From the NCBI GenBank assembly GCA_017399145.1, contig JAFQEG010000022.1, forward strand, positions 1 to 52,707: 52,707 nucleotides of DNA, written 5' to 3'. The translations under genes and the position numbers were made by a program. Under the pieces are notes generated by a model. It saw only the letters and a program-made list of their open reading frames with translations, was not told the origin of the DNA and did not search any database. The stretch comes from Clostridia bacterium (lineage in GTDB: Bacteria; Bacillota; Clostridia; Oscillospirales; CAG-272). The number at the start of each line of letters is the position of its first letter. Position 1 is the stretch's first letter. Shown piece by piece: positions 24,417 through 33,284 of the stretch.

Positions 24417-25211
24417 TTAGTTGCCGTAAATTTCTTCTGCGTATTCGTTGTAGTAGTCTATTAGGTCCTCGTCTATGTAATCAAAGACCTCCTCGGCTAA
24501 GTGCTCGGGAACACCGTAGTATGCCTCGGCAATGGCACCTGCCATAGCGCCTATGGTGTCGCCGTCGCCACCTAGGGAGATTGCGTTTCTTACTGCGTCC
24601 TCAAAGTCCGTTGATTCAAGGAAGCACATAATTCCCTGTGGGACACTGCCCTGACAGGTTACGTTAAATTTGTAGCTTGGTCTTATTTCGTCAAGGGTGA
24701 AATTAAGGGTATAGTAGTTATCCTCAATATATTTTCTTATTTCTTCCTTGTTTTTGCCCTCTCTTGCTAAAAAGATACAGGCTGAAATAGCTTGTGCACC
24801 CTTTATGCCCTCCTCGTGGTTGTGGGTTACCTCGGCACTCCATTTTGCTAGAGTTTCTGCCTCCTCGAGGGTTTTTGCTATCCATGCAACAGGGGAAACA
24901 CGCATAGCGGAGCCGTTACCGAAGCTATTGTATGGTCCTCTTTTTTTATCCATTAGCCAATGGTAAAATTTGTAGCCATACCCTGCGTTTGGGTGTGCTA
25001 TTCCTATTTCTCTCATATATCTACAAAGCTTTTCTTGAAAGTCATCCTTGTTATGATAATCTGAGCTTACAAGGGCACAGCCTACTGCCATAGTCATCAT
25101 GCTATCGTCTGTTGCACGACACCCTTCTTGAAAAAATGGGAAGGTCTTTATTTTATTCGATTCAAATTCGTAAATTGAGCCACAAACGTCACCTATAATT
25201 GCACCTAGCAT
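24417..25211 (-). CDS. ADP-ribosylglycohydrolase family protein
   Basis: 264 residues, DraG/ARH-like. The first metal-binding block is ATDDSMMTMA (usual TDDT with Ser in place of Thr), preceded by IIGDVCGSIYEFE; the second is GGDGDTIGAMAGAIAEAYYG, where most members have GGDTDT, so one Thr is Gly. The other metal-binding Asp residues are present, so it is probably active in removing ADP-ribose from proteins, nucleic acids or small molecules. It follows the ClC gene by 11 bases. The target is unknown. Confidence 0.88.
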   Translation of the reverse strand: MLGAIIGDVCGSIYEFESNKIKTFPFFQEGCRATDDSMMTMAVGCALVSSDYHNKDDFQEKLCRYMREIGIAHPNAGYGYKFYHWLMDKKRGPYNSFGNGSAMRVSPVAWIAKTLEEAETLAKWSAEVTHNHEEGIKGAQAISACIFLAREGKNKEEIRKYIEDNYYTLNFTLDEIRPSYKFNVTCQGSVPQGIMCFLESTDFEDAVRNAISLGGDGDTIGAMAGAIAEAYYGVPEHLAEEVFDYIDEDLIDYYNEYAEEIYGN

Positions 25212-25222
25212 TTTAGTCTCCT

Positions 25223-26806
25223 TTAATCTTGCTTCCCTACGATTGCCTCTACCATTTTTCTAGTTTCCTTTTCGTCATAGGTGGAATATTGAATTTGTAG
25301 TATATCACCGACACCTAAAAGCTTGCCACCATGTCCGTCAACCTCTTGGTTTTTAGCTTGGGACTTTTGGATTGACAAAACGAACAGGTTAGCCGGCCAG
25401 AATATATCTCTTATTTGCTTTCCTACTGCAAAGGCACCTTCCTTGACAGTTACCTGTGCTTTTACTATTTTTGATACCTTACCGTGGTTTAATTCCTCAA
25501 TTCTTAACTCCATTGCGCTATCGTTTATTGATACAGCTTCAAAAAGCTCTGTTACAAAATATGAAAGTAATGCTACTATGACAATTGCCAAAACGTTTTC
25601 GTAGCAGGACAAGGCTTCAATTGCAAATACTATTGCAGTTAGTGGCGTTTTCATAATTCCTGACAATGTTGCAGTAATGCCTAGAATTATAATTACTCCG
25701 TAAAGCTCCTCACTACCACCTAGGGAAAGGACTATTTTTCCAACAATTGAGGCAACTATTGCGCCTAGGGCAATAGTTGGTATAAACACACCACCTGTAA
25801 TACCATTTTTGTTGGCTGACAATGTCAAGGTTGAGCGTACGATTAGCACTACAATTAGAAGTGTAATTGGTAGGCTACCTAGGAATATATCGTGAATTAG
25901 GTCGTGACCTGTTGAGATATTAGAAAAGGACACAAGACCCATTAAAACTGTCAAAAGAAGAATTGCGAATATTTTATACTGTGGCTTTACCTTTGCTAAT
26001 GTTTTACTGAAAAAGCCTGATAAAAGCTTATAGTAATTCAAGAGCAAAACACCGAATAAGCCTATTGCCAAGCCTACCACAAGTGGCACCCACAATTGAT
26101 TTAGCCTTAGTGCTTGTAAGGGGGCTATTTCAAAAAGCTGAGTTGATACACCAAGCCATGGTGCGAAAATTTGGTTTGCAACTCCTGCAAAGGCTACCGA
26201 GCTTGAGGCAACTATCATTATTGTAGGAGAAATTCTTTGATGCGCCTCCTCGATTGCGAAAAGTATGCCCGAAATTGGCGCACCTGTTGCCACGTAAAAG
26301 CCTGCGCAAGCGCCACCTGTCATTGAATATCTGTCCCATGCGGTATGTCGTCTTGCTAAAATATAGACACTGCCTCTGCCTATTGCAGTACCCATTTGTA
26401 CGGCAGGGCCCTCGTTTCCTAGAGGTACACCTAGCAAAAAGCTAACCAAGGACATAAGAAATACGCCTATTAGATTTCTTAGCCATTTAAAGGTAACAAG
26501 GTCACGTAGCACAGCTATGCTAGTTGGTATTCCACCACCCTTAACATTTGGTATTTTCTTATAGATTAGGGCGAAAAGCAAGCTTATTCCAAAAAGACAA
26601 ATCATAACCACGGGCAAAAGATATAGGTGGTCTCTTAGATAGTCATAACAGAATTCTGAAAACGATATTGTGTGCTTTGCAATTAGCTTGTATAAGTTTA
26701 TAATTAAGGCAGTCAGTGTACCTGTGATAAAGCCAAAGGCAACTGCAGGTACTATTAAGTTGATAATATAGCTTTTTAGTCTTATTGACCTCGGCTTGTT
26801 TTTCAT
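25223..26806 (-). CDS. ClC-family chloride channel/antiporter with TrkA-C domain
   Basis: 527 residues with the ClC selectivity-filter segments in order: VKGGGIPTS, PLGNEGPAVQMG (the gating Glu is present, consistent with proton-coupled exchange) and TGGVFIPTIALG, within about a dozen membrane helices. A cytoplasmic TrkA-C (RCK-C)-type domain from about 445 to 525 probably senses a ligand. It likely exchanges chloride or another halide for protons. Second in a three-gene operon with the acyltransferase and ADP-ribosylglycohydrolase genes. Confidence 0.9.
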   Translation of the reverse strand: MKNKPRSIRLKSYIINLIVPAVAFGFITGTLTALIINLYKLIAKHTISFSEFCYDYLRDHLYLLPVVMICLFGISLLFALIYKKIPNVKGGGIPTSIAVLRDLVTFKWLRNLIGVFLMSLVSFLLGVPLGNEGPAVQMGTAIGRGSVYILARRHTAWDRYSMTGGACAGFYVATGAPISGILFAIEEAHQRISPTIMIVASSSVAFAGVANQIFAPWLGVSTQLFEIAPLQALRLNQLWVPLVVGLAIGLFGVLLLNYYKLLSGFFSKTLAKVKPQYKIFAILLLTVLMGLVSFSNISTGHDLIHDIFLGSLPITLLIVVLIVRSTLTLSANKNGITGGVFIPTIALGAIVASIVGKIVLSLGGSEELYGVIIILGITATLSGIMKTPLTAIVFAIEALSCYENVLAIVIVALLSYFVTELFEAVSINDSAMELRIEELNHGKVSKIVKAQVTVKEGAFAVGKQIRDIFWPANLFVLSIQKSQAKNQEVDGHGGKLLGVGDILQIQYSTYDEKETRKMVEAIVGKQD

Positions 26807-26815
26807 AATTACTCC

Positions 26816-28060
26816 TTACAGAATCTTGCTTTTTACGTAAATTGAGTTGTCTGGGATTGTGCCGTTTACAGTAGAATTTTGTACTACCACGCATTCGTTT
26901 CCAACTATTGAGTTTTCTTTAATTAGAATTGGTCCCGAAATTGAGTATTCATACATTAGGTGGTCAAGAGAAAAGCCTACTCGTCTTTCCTTTGCAACTA
27001 GGCTATGACCCGTTGCGTAAAGCAAGGTGTTGTTTCCTACTGTTACGTTATCCTCTATAGTTACAGGGCCTGAAAAATAGACACTGTCCCCTATTTTTAC
27101 ATTATTTCCTACTTTAGTAAGACCTAGCATATCAACAAATAAATCCTTGCCTACTTGTAGGTTTTGACCATGATTTGGGAAAAGAATATTTAAAATTTCC
27201 TCTTGTCTTTCCTTAGTGGTGCTTGGCGAATTGATTTCTGCGCAAAGACGGTGAGTGTAGATATACATAAGCCCTAGTCTTATGCCTGTTGAGTTAAAGG
27301 GCTTGCCCTCGTAAAGTCTTATATAGCTACTTGGCAGATTGCCATAGCCTAAATCCTTTAGGGTTTTACGAAGGTCCTCGTGCTTTCCTATCTTGTCCTG
27401 CTTTGTGCTTATTATTGATTGACTTTTATCAATTTTCTTAATTACCTTAGCTGGTTTTCCTACTGCTAGTGCGTTGTCCTCTATGCTTTCACAAGCATGG
27501 GCGCCTGCGCCTAAAACTGTATTATTGCCGATTGATACGTCGCCCTCAATTTTCACACCTGCGCAAATCCAAGTGTCGCTACCGATATGGACACGAGTTA
27601 ACCTTATCTTGCCGTCCTTTTCAATAGGCTTATCGGACCCTACTTGTATTTTGGTTGCAAAAATGGTGTAATTCTCACACTCTACCAAGGAAAATTTGGA
27701 AAACTCCACCCGTCTGTTAGTAAAGCCACAGCCGTTAAAATCTGCTAATCCGATTACTACACTTAGGTTTTCACCAACACTTGAGAGTGTACCGTGAATT
27801 GGAAAAAGCAAATCTAATATGTGTAGCTTTTTAAAGTATGTGCTAAGAATTTTAAAGATTGATGGGTCCTTGCCCATTTTTCCGTTACTTTGGTTAAATT
27901 CATCACACAAGCTCTTTGATATTTCAAGAAGTCTTTGATATGCTTTGTCGTTGGGGTCAAAAAACTCACAACGATACATTTTTTCTATTTCGCCTAACTC
28001 TTCCTTTTTAAATTTGAAATGCTTTATTAGGTGGTTAAGCTTTCTTTTTATCTTATCCAT
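26816..28060 (-). CDS. Tandem left-handed beta-helix acyltransferase
   Basis: 414 residues that contain two maltose/galactoside O-acetyltransferase-like units in one chain. Unit 1 (about 25-215) starts MYRCEFFDPND and has hexapeptide repeats (VHIGSDTWICAGVKIEGDVS) ending AVGKPAKVIKK. Unit 2 (about 225-414) has a similar helical start (ILNILFPNHGQNLQVG beside LDLLFPIHGTLSSVG of unit 1) and repeats (VKIGDSVYFSGPVTIEDNVT). Family members are single-domain trimers, so this looks like a fused duplication. Substrate unknown, probably a sugar or small hydroxyl compound. First gene of the operon. Confidence 0.8.
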   Translation of the reverse strand: MDKIKRKLNHLIKHFKFKKEELGEIEKMYRCEFFDPNDKAYQRLLEISKSLCDEFNQSNGKMGKDPSIFKILSTYFKKLHILDLLFPIHGTLSSVGENLSVVIGLADFNGCGFTNRRVEFSKFSLVECENYTIFATKIQVGSDKPIEKDGKIRLTRVHIGSDTWICAGVKIEGDVSIGNNTVLGAGAHACESIEDNALAVGKPAKVIKKIDKSQSIISTKQDKIGKHEDLRKTLKDLGYGNLPSSYIRLYEGKPFNSTGIRLGLMYIYTHRLCAEINSPSTTKERQEEILNILFPNHGQNLQVGKDLFVDMLGLTKVGNNVKIGDSVYFSGPVTIEDNVTVGNNTLLYATGHSLVAKERRVGFSLDHLMYEYSISGPILIKENSIVGNECVVVQNSTVNGTIPDNSIYVKSKIL

Positions 28061-28093
28061 AGGTATCCCTTTTTCCTTAGTTACTATATAACA

Positions 28094-28122
28094 ATTTTAT
28101 CATATATATATATTTTTGTCAA
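28094..28122 (-). promoter_or_regulatory. Promoter for the acyltransferase-ClC-ADP-ribosylhydrolase operon
   Basis: Minus-strand TTGACA (28117-28122), 17-base spacer rich in TA repeats, TAAAAT (28094-28099). Confidence 0.75.
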
Positions 28123-28140
28123 CGCAAAGAAATATACCTA

Positions 28141-28169
28141 TTGATTTTTCTTTTCTCTTAGTATAGAAT
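28141..28169 (+). promoter_or_regulatory. Promoter for the small lipoprotein
   Basis: TTGATT (28141-28146), 17-base spacer, TAGAAT (28164-28169). Confidence 0.65.
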
Positions 28170-28193
28170 AGTTAGCAAGGGGGGGAAACGAGA

Positions 28194-28469
28194 ATGAAAA
28201 GATTAGTACCTATTATTTTATGCTTACTTTTTCTATTTTGCGCCTGTTCTAAGTTCGATATGGAAATTACTCCAACCGAGGGCAAGGGTGAGTTAGGTGA
28301 TTACAGTGAGGGTGAGATTGAGTACGTGGTTAACGAAGGGTCTAAGAAGTATCATTTGCCCTCTTGCTATCACGTTAAGGATTATGAAAACCCCATTAAG
28401 ACAAAAAGCCTTGAAATGCTAAGAGAAAAGGGCTACTCGCCTTGTGCTAATTGCCTTAGAAACAAATAA
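28194..28469 (+). CDS. Small lipoprotein with a Cys/His-rich domain
   Basis: 91 residues. Signal peptide with lipobox FCAC (acylated Cys at about 18), an acidic linker, then a compact domain KKYHLPSCYHVKDYENP and GYSPCANCLRNK. The H-x3-C and C-x2-C spacing is seen in small metal-binding domains at the ends of some secreted nucleases and in Ada-like zinc modules. A surface metal-binding role is likely but unproven. Monocistronic, with its own promoter and terminator. Confidence 0.7.
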   Translation: MKRLVPIILCLLFLFCACSKFDMEITPTEGKGELGDYSEGEIEYVVNEGSKKYHLPSCYHVKDYENPIKTKSLEMLREKGYSPCANCLRNK

Positions 28470-28500
28470 AACACCGACACAGTGTCGGTGTTTTATTGTT
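28470..28500. terminator. Bidirectional terminator
   Basis: Stem AACACCGACAC / GTGTCGGTGTT followed by TTATT, shared by the lipoprotein and the convergent glycosidase operon. Confidence 0.85.
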
Positions 28501-28501
28501 T

Positions 28502-30088
28502 TTACATAGGCATTGAGTCTGCGTTACCCTCTTTTTTGTACCAATTAAATTCTACTCTTTCGCCATTGATTAGGTAGCTTTGTGGAGTGGTTGTTTCCAT
28601 CCAATCAAGAGGTACAAGCTCGTCCCTTTGGACTGATGCAATTTTAAAGGCTTCTCTTAATTCCTCAAGCTCGTCTTCGTTTAAGACTCCCGGCTTACAG
28701 GAAACGAAAAGTGTGGAGCCACTTCTTGATAGTGCCCTTAGCCATTCTCTATTTAACTCCCAAGAGATTGCCCCTGTTATACCCACACAGTCAGCATCGG
28801 CACCGAAGAATGCATTATTTTGACCTACTCTAAAGGCAAGGGTATTTACACCCATTTTAGCTGTCCTTGCCCATTCAAAGCCACTTGTGTCGTCGCCTGT
28901 ACGGTTTAGCTGGTGAAGTCCTGCACAAAGGTGACCTATTGCGTTACAGCCGATTATAACTGCACCATTTGAATTGTCCTTTACTGTTTTGTAAAATTCC
29001 TTTATAATTTGTGCAGTTGTTTTTGTCTTATCGTAAAAGCCCCAGTCGCCTTTAGCCATTGCGCCATCTATTTCAAAGCCCCATCTGCCGAAGATATCGA
29101 AGGTTGAAAAGTCGTGCTTTATTAGCTGATAGCCCCAATCAACAAGTATTTTTGTTGTTTCGGCTACGTATTCAAGCACCCCTGGGTGAGATGGGTCAAG
29201 GACCTTGTTGCATCTTTCAAGATAGTATTCCTCGGGGAAGGTGTCGACCTTGCGAGGCTCGTTATCCTTGCCGTTTACTAGGTATCTTACCCAAATACCA
29301 GGACGCACACCGATTTTCTTCATTTCGTCGGCTAATCCCTTCATATCAGGAAATCTTTCGTTGCCGATATTCCAAGGTGCATCTGTTGGGTTTGGTTGCC
29401 ATCCGTCATCAATTACCATGTATGGAATATTTTCGTTTTCCTTGCACAGTGCCTTGACGATTTTGGTATCCTCTATAATTTCCTCGTGTGAGCTTTTTCC
29501 GTAAGCATAGTACCAGTTATTTGAGCCATATACTACGTGGTCTGCAAGGTATGGATTTGGACACATTACCTTACAAAATTCCTTAAGTGCAGAAAAAGCA
29601 GATACGTCCTTATATTCCTCAAAATAGATTGTTGCGCACTCAATTTCCCCTGTAATTTGAGTTGGTCTTGTGCCATTTCTCAAATCAAGCCACAACGTGA
29701 TTCCTGCACCATCGCATTGCCAAAATGCAAGGGAGTTACAGCCTGTTTCTACACCGAAGCATTCTGTAAATCTGCCCTTATAATCGGTAACCGAGTCGCT
29801 TCCGTTTGATGCAAGGAAGTACCAGGGCATATTTCTTTCGGGGCAAATTCCTCTCCATTCAAGATTGCCATATCCTCTTTCCCAGGCATCGCCTAGGATT
29901 TTTACGTCCTTTCTTAAGGGTGTATTCCAACGTAGCTTTAAGTAGCTTACGCCTTGGTTTTCAGCCCTTAAAATTACCTTTAAGCCCTTCTCCTCTTCAA
30001 ATCTAACTATTGCCTTATTGGTACTTTCTGCAACGCATGCTTCTTTTCCAAAATATATTTGTGTTATGTCGGGTCTTCTTAATTTCAT
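28502..30088 (-). CDS. GH36-like glycosidase (alpha-galactosidase type)
   Basis: 528 residues, no signal peptide. An N-terminal beta domain (to about 180) is followed by a TIM barrel: VIDDGWQPNPTDAPWN at about 225-240, GIWVRYL, LIKHDFSTFD with the KxD nucleophile Asp326, and NRTGDDTSGF with a candidate acid/base Asp at 399-400. This pattern is GH clan D (GH36/GH27). It probably cleaves alpha-galactosides in the cytoplasm; the exact linkage is not certain. Last gene of an operon with an esterase and a sugar isomerase-like gene. Confidence 0.82.
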   Translation of the reverse strand: MKLRRPDITQIYFGKEACVAESTNKAIVRFEEEKGLKVILRAENQGVSYLKLRWNTPLRKDVKILGDAWERGYGNLEWRGICPERNMPWYFLASNGSDSVTDYKGRFTECFGVETGCNSLAFWQCDGAGITLWLDLRNGTRPTQITGEIECATIYFEEYKDVSAFSALKEFCKVMCPNPYLADHVVYGSNNWYYAYGKSSHEEIIEDTKIVKALCKENENIPYMVIDDGWQPNPTDAPWNIGNERFPDMKGLADEMKKIGVRPGIWVRYLVNGKDNEPRKVDTFPEEYYLERCNKVLDPSHPGVLEYVAETTKILVDWGYQLIKHDFSTFDIFGRWGFEIDGAMAKGDWGFYDKTKTTAQIIKEFYKTVKDNSNGAVIIGCNAIGHLCAGLHQLNRTGDDTSGFEWARTAKMGVNTLAFRVGQNNAFFGADADCVGITGAISWELNREWLRALSRSGSTLFVSCKPGVLNEDELEELREAFKIASVQRDELVPLDWMETTTPQSYLINGERVEFNWYKKEGNADSMPM

Positions 30089-30090
30089 AC

Positions 30091-30816
30091 TTACCTCAAA
30101 ATTTCGTTTATTATGTAGCTTTTGTACTCTTCCCTTGCCTTGTGAGTAAGGCTACAATGGTCTCTGTCCGCAACCACAGTAAAGGTGTAATCGTAACCGT
30201 TTTCTTCAAGTGCTTTTACAAATTCTCTTGAGTGCTTGTCGATATTTACGGCTGTATCCTTATCACAATGGAAAAGGTGATACCTTACTCTTGGTAGCTT
30301 ATTTCCCACCAAATGTATTGGTGAAATTGATTTTAGTGCCTCGTCAAGGGTACCCTCAAAATTATAGAGTGCACTATAAAGAGTCCTTGGTAAGTCCTCT
30401 CTTTCTGTAAAGTGATACACAACGTCGCACACAGGACAATTTGTTATGCAAGCTACGGGTGTACGCTTTGCGTAGGCGGTATATATTAAGGCGCTTTGTC
30501 CTCCCATACTACCACCACTTGAAACAATTGGTGTATTTTCGTCAAGCTTGTATTTGTCAAATATTACGTCAAGAATCTCGTCGGTGTATTTAACTGCCTG
30601 CTTATTCATCCAAGCCCAAGGATTGTTATATGGAACTACATAGATTATTCCATACTCAGCCATAATTTCGCCAATTTCTATGTCGTAGTCGTTATACATT
30701 GCCATTCCACCCAAGCCAAAAAACTCAAGAGCGATTCCATTTATTTCACCCTTTATTATTTTGTCGTTTGAGTACGCAAAGCTTCTTAAATTTTCATAGG
30801 TTATTATCTTTTCCAT
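30091..30816 (-). CDS. Alpha/beta-hydrolase (esterase-like)
   Basis: 241 residues with the nucleophile elbow SSGGSMGGQS (Ser at about 103) and a C-terminal ADRDHCSLTH that offers the catalytic His. The fold order resembles prolyl-oligopeptidase-type or carbohydrate esterases. No signal peptide, so it acts in the cytoplasm. Its place between the glycosidase and isomerase-like genes, with gaps of 2 and 3 bases, points to removing acyl groups from imported sugars, which is inference. Confidence 0.75.
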   Translation of the reverse strand: MEKIITYENLRSFAYSNDKIIKGEINGIALEFFGLGGMAMYNDYDIEIGEIMAEYGIIYVVPYNNPWAWMNKQAVKYTDEILDVIFDKYKLDENTPIVSSGGSMGGQSALIYTAYAKRTPVACITNCPVCDVVYHFTEREDLPRTLYSALYNFEGTLDEALKSISPIHLVGNKLPRVRYHLFHCDKDTAVNIDKHSREFVKALEENGYDYTFTVVADRDHCSLTHKAREEYKSYIINEILR

Positions 30817-30819
30817 AGC

Positions 30820-31665
30820 TTAATCCCAAAATCCTAAATTCTTTTTCGGTGTAGAAATCACCGTTAGCTCTTTACCCTCAAAAAGCTCGTTTGCGTTTCT
30901 TGAAACATCGTCAAGGGTTAACTCTCTTGAACGATTGATTGTATTCAAAAATCCCAAATTCAATTCGTAAAGCCACATTTCGTTGTAGTTTACCTCTTGA
31001 AGCTTATTGATTAGTCCTTGCCAGTCGATTTTACCCTCGCCCGGTAGCCAGTGTCTTTCGTTTACAAAGTCGTAGTCGCTGATATGCGTTGATACAATTT
31101 TGTCACCTACCTTATCGATAAACTCGCTCATGTCCTCGGATAGCAAATGATTTGTATCAAAGCACACACGCAAATCAGGGTGGGCAGATATTAAATCTAA
31201 AATATCGCTTGAATCACGACCTAGACAGGTGCGTGGCAAATCCTCAACTAAAATGATTGCGTTTTTCTCCTTTGCGTACTCTGCAAGGATATAAAGACTA
31301 TTTTTTGCGCAAGCCATTCGCTTTGGTCTGTCCTCTTCCTTAATTGGCTCGCCACTTGCGTGAATAACAAATTTATCGATACCAATATCGGTCGCCTTAT
31401 CAATAAAGCTCTTATGGTATTTTATTGATGCCTCCGCTAAATCGTCTCGTGAGATATCTAACTTATCAAAGGGAAAGAATGGTAGGTGAAAGGACCAAAT
31501 ATTAATACCATATTGCTCCGACCATTTTTTGATATTTTCAAAATCAAGTCTGTCGTACTCTTTGGTTGGTACAGAAATTTCCATATATTCAATTCCTGCA
31601 TCCTTGTACATTTTAAATAGCTTCTCATCAATTGAGTATGGTGTAGATAATCCTACCTTGTTCAT
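30820..31665 (-). CDS. Sugar phosphate isomerase/epimerase (TIM barrel)
   Basis: 281 residues of the AP-endonuclease-2-like sugar isomerase fold. Strand-end motifs fit metal binding: WSFHLPFFP, KFVIHASGEP, ILVEDLPRT, LRVCFDTNHLL (Asp and His) and KIVSTHISDYDF, with an Asp/Glu/His set typical of the family. It probably interconverts a sugar or sugar derivative made by the glycosidase downstream. First gene of the operon; start ATG follows AAAGGAG. Confidence 0.85.
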   Translation of the reverse strand: MNKVGLSTPYSIDEKLFKMYKDAGIEYMEISVPTKEYDRLDFENIKKWSEQYGINIWSFHLPFFPFDKLDISRDDLAEASIKYHKSFIDKATDIGIDKFVIHASGEPIKEEDRPKRMACAKNSLYILAEYAKEKNAIILVEDLPRTCLGRDSSDILDLISAHPDLRVCFDTNHLLSEDMSEFIDKVGDKIVSTHISDYDFVNERHWLPGEGKIDWQGLINKLQEVNYNEMWLYELNLGFLNTINRSRELTLDDVSRNANELFEGKELTVISTPKKNLGFWD

Positions 31666-31697
31666 TTTAGTGCTCCTTTGCTTATTTTGTTAAGTAT

Positions 31698-31726
31698 ATT
31701 TTATCACGGCAGTCCTATAAAATCAA
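31698..31726 (-). promoter_or_regulatory. Promoter for the glycosidase operon
   Basis: Minus-strand TTGATT (31721-31726), 17-base spacer, TAAAAT (31698-31703). No obvious operator palindrome next to it. Confidence 0.7.
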
Positions 31727-31737
31727 TATAAAAAGAA

Positions 31738-31762
31738 AAAAGGTCATTAAAATGACCTTTAA
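31738..31762 (-). terminator. Terminator of the plsC-lipoprotein-small protein operon
   Basis: TAAAGGTCATT and AATGACCTTTTTT flank a short loop on the minus strand; it overlaps the stop of the 56-residue gene. Confidence 0.75.
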
Positions 31763-31929
31763 ATTATTGAATATTCAAAAAGCTCGTATTTTAATCTAGT
31801 GCCGATATCAACCTCAGGTGGCAAAAGTGCCATAGCGATAAAAAGCTCCTCGTCGCACTCTTGGTTGTCTTGACGCAAATAAGCATACTCGCCTTCAATT
31901 CTAGTTACTGTATAAAGCTTTGTTTCCAT
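31759..31929 (-). CDS. Small DUF3006-like protein
   Basis: 56 residues: METKLYTVTRIEGEYAYLRQ to a C-terminal LKYELFEYSII. The VxRIEGxYAxL start, central LLPPEVDIGT and length resemble the DUF3006 family of tiny beta-barrel proteins of unknown function. The start lies two bases after the stop of the lipoprotein gene, so it is translated by coupling; there is only a distant GGAG. It was too short to be noticed by length alone. Role unknown. Confidence 0.65.
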   Translation of the reverse strand: METKLYTVTRIEGEYAYLRQDNQECDEELFIAMALLPPEVDIGTRLKYELFEYSII

Positions 31930-31931
31930 TT

Positions 31932-32384
31932 TTAATAATCAAGCTCCAAAACAATTTCAAATTCTGCACTTTCACCAGCAACTCTTATATCGTATTTGCC
32001 ACCAAGGTTGTCAATTGTAGTTACTTGATTTTTTCCAAGTGGAATGTCGCAAACAATTTCACCATCACAGGAAACGACTACTCTTAAGTTGCCTTGATTA
32101 AGAGTAATGCTAGAATTGATAACAAAAGCATCACCCTGTGGCTGAATTGATTTTTTCATTACGTTTACGCCTGACATTTTTTTAGCCTTGTAGGTAATTG
32201 CATTTCCTCTTGTGCTCGTTGAAGAGATAGTTTGAACGTATGTGCTATTCCCTAAAATCTCTTCCTCGGTTAATGTACATAGAGACGTGTCGTCACCGTT
32301 TGTGTCCTCGATGTGACTAAGGGTACAGGATGAAAAAGCAAGGAGAAGTGTCGCAATTAATAGTATGGAAAGTAATTTTTTCAT
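31932..32384 (-). CDS. Secreted lipoprotein of unknown function
   Basis: 150 residues. Signal peptide with lipobox FSSC (acylated Cys20), an acidic segment rich in Thr and Asp, then an all-beta C-terminal half (RVVVSCDGEIVCDIPLG, YDIRVAGESAEFEIVLELDY) that looks like an immunoglobulin-like or carbohydrate-binding fold. No family recognised. Cotranscribed with plsC upstream (eight-base gap) and the small protein downstream. Confidence 0.65.
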   Translation of the reverse strand: MKKLLSILLIATLLLAFSSCTLSHIEDTNGDDTSLCTLTEEEILGNSTYVQTISSTSTRGNAITYKAKKMSGVNVMKKSIQPQGDAFVINSSITLNQGNLRVVVSCDGEIVCDIPLGKNQVTTIDNLGGKYDIRVAGESAEFEIVLELDY

Positions 32385-32392
32385 ATTTTACC

Positions 32393-33217
32393 TCACATTG
32401 TTTTCTTGTACGTATCAATATTTTGGTCTGTGTTGTAGGTTGGGTCCCCTGGATTGATTCCGTTCATAACCTGCATTACGTGATATGCTTCCTTATGAAT
32501 TTTGTCAAGTGCTTCCCATTTTGGAAGGGTTGTGTCTGGGAATAGTGGCTCGCCAATATGTACCTCTGCCATTGGTGCCTTGCTAAACCATTTTTCGATA
32601 CCACGACGGGGTCTGAAGGATATGGTAAGTGGGATAATTGGCTTATTGTGCTTTACTGCTAGCTTGAAGATTGCAGGCTTAAGTGGTCTTATGTCCGGAT
32701 AGTAAAACCACATTGACCCTTCCGGATAAAAGTGTAGCCACTTACCATCTTCCAGTATTTGATTCATTGCCCTGTGGAATTTTGCCATAGCCTTTACGTT
32801 ATCCGTTGGTACAGGAATGCCACCTGCCCAGTCGATAAGAGGTCCGTTTGGTCCTTCGAAATTTGTTTTCCAGCCTGGGAAAAGAGGCATGTATGGTCTT
32901 AGTGCCTTTAGTACACAAAGAAAGTCCCACATTAAAACGTGGTTACATATTGTAATTGCACCGTTTTTAAATTCCTTTTTGTACTTTTTTAGTTTTTTTC
33001 TTCCGTATACCTTAGCACCGTGTCTTATGCTAACGGCAGGAATAGCCAAAAGATGCAACGCTATAAAAAAGCTTACCTTTTTTAGCATATTTACAAAGCC
33101 GTTTTTACGGTAATTATAATTTTCATCAAAGTGTGTGTCACGAAGATGCTTGACGGTAATCATATGCTCGTCGCTTCTGTCGGGATATGTATAATCAAGA
33201 TTGTGTCTGTAATACAT
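32393..33217 (-). CDS. plsC: 1-acyl-glycerol-3-phosphate acyltransferase-like protein
   Basis: 274 residues of the PlsC family. Block I is ICNHVLMWDFL (NHx4D catalytic His and Asp), block III is HFYPEGSMWFY, and LKPAIFKLAVKHNKPIIPLT fits block IV. A membrane-associated segment (VSFFIALHLLAIPAVSI) lies before block I. It is somewhat longer at the N-terminus (about 85 residues before block I) than the shortest family members. It transfers an acyl chain in phospholipid synthesis, or to a related lipid acceptor. Confidence 0.87.
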   Translation of the reverse strand: MYYRHNLDYTYPDRSDEHMITVKHLRDTHFDENYNYRKNGFVNMLKKVSFFIALHLLAIPAVSIRHGAKVYGRKKLKKYKKEFKNGAITICNHVLMWDFLCVLKALRPYMPLFPGWKTNFEGPNGPLIDWAGGIPVPTDNVKAMAKFHRAMNQILEDGKWLHFYPEGSMWFYYPDIRPLKPAIFKLAVKHNKPIIPLTISFRPRRGIEKWFSKAPMAEVHIGEPLFPDTTLPKWEALDKIHKEAYHVMQVMNGINPGDPTYNTDQNIDTYKKTM

Positions 33218-33246
33218 AGCTTACTCCTTAATTAGTTTATGTATAC

Positions 33247-33275
33247 ATTATATCATATAACATCTTAAATTTCAA
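33247..33275 (-). promoter_or_regulatory. Promoter for the plsC operon
   Basis: Minus-strand TTGAAA (33270-33275), 17-base spacer, TATAAT (33247-33252). Confidence 0.75.
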
Positions 33276-33284
33276 CAAAAATTT

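Noticed and set aside
29059-29457. 132-codon frame opposite the glycosidase
   Set aside because: No ribosome site; fully inside the GH36-like gene, whose motifs are clear.
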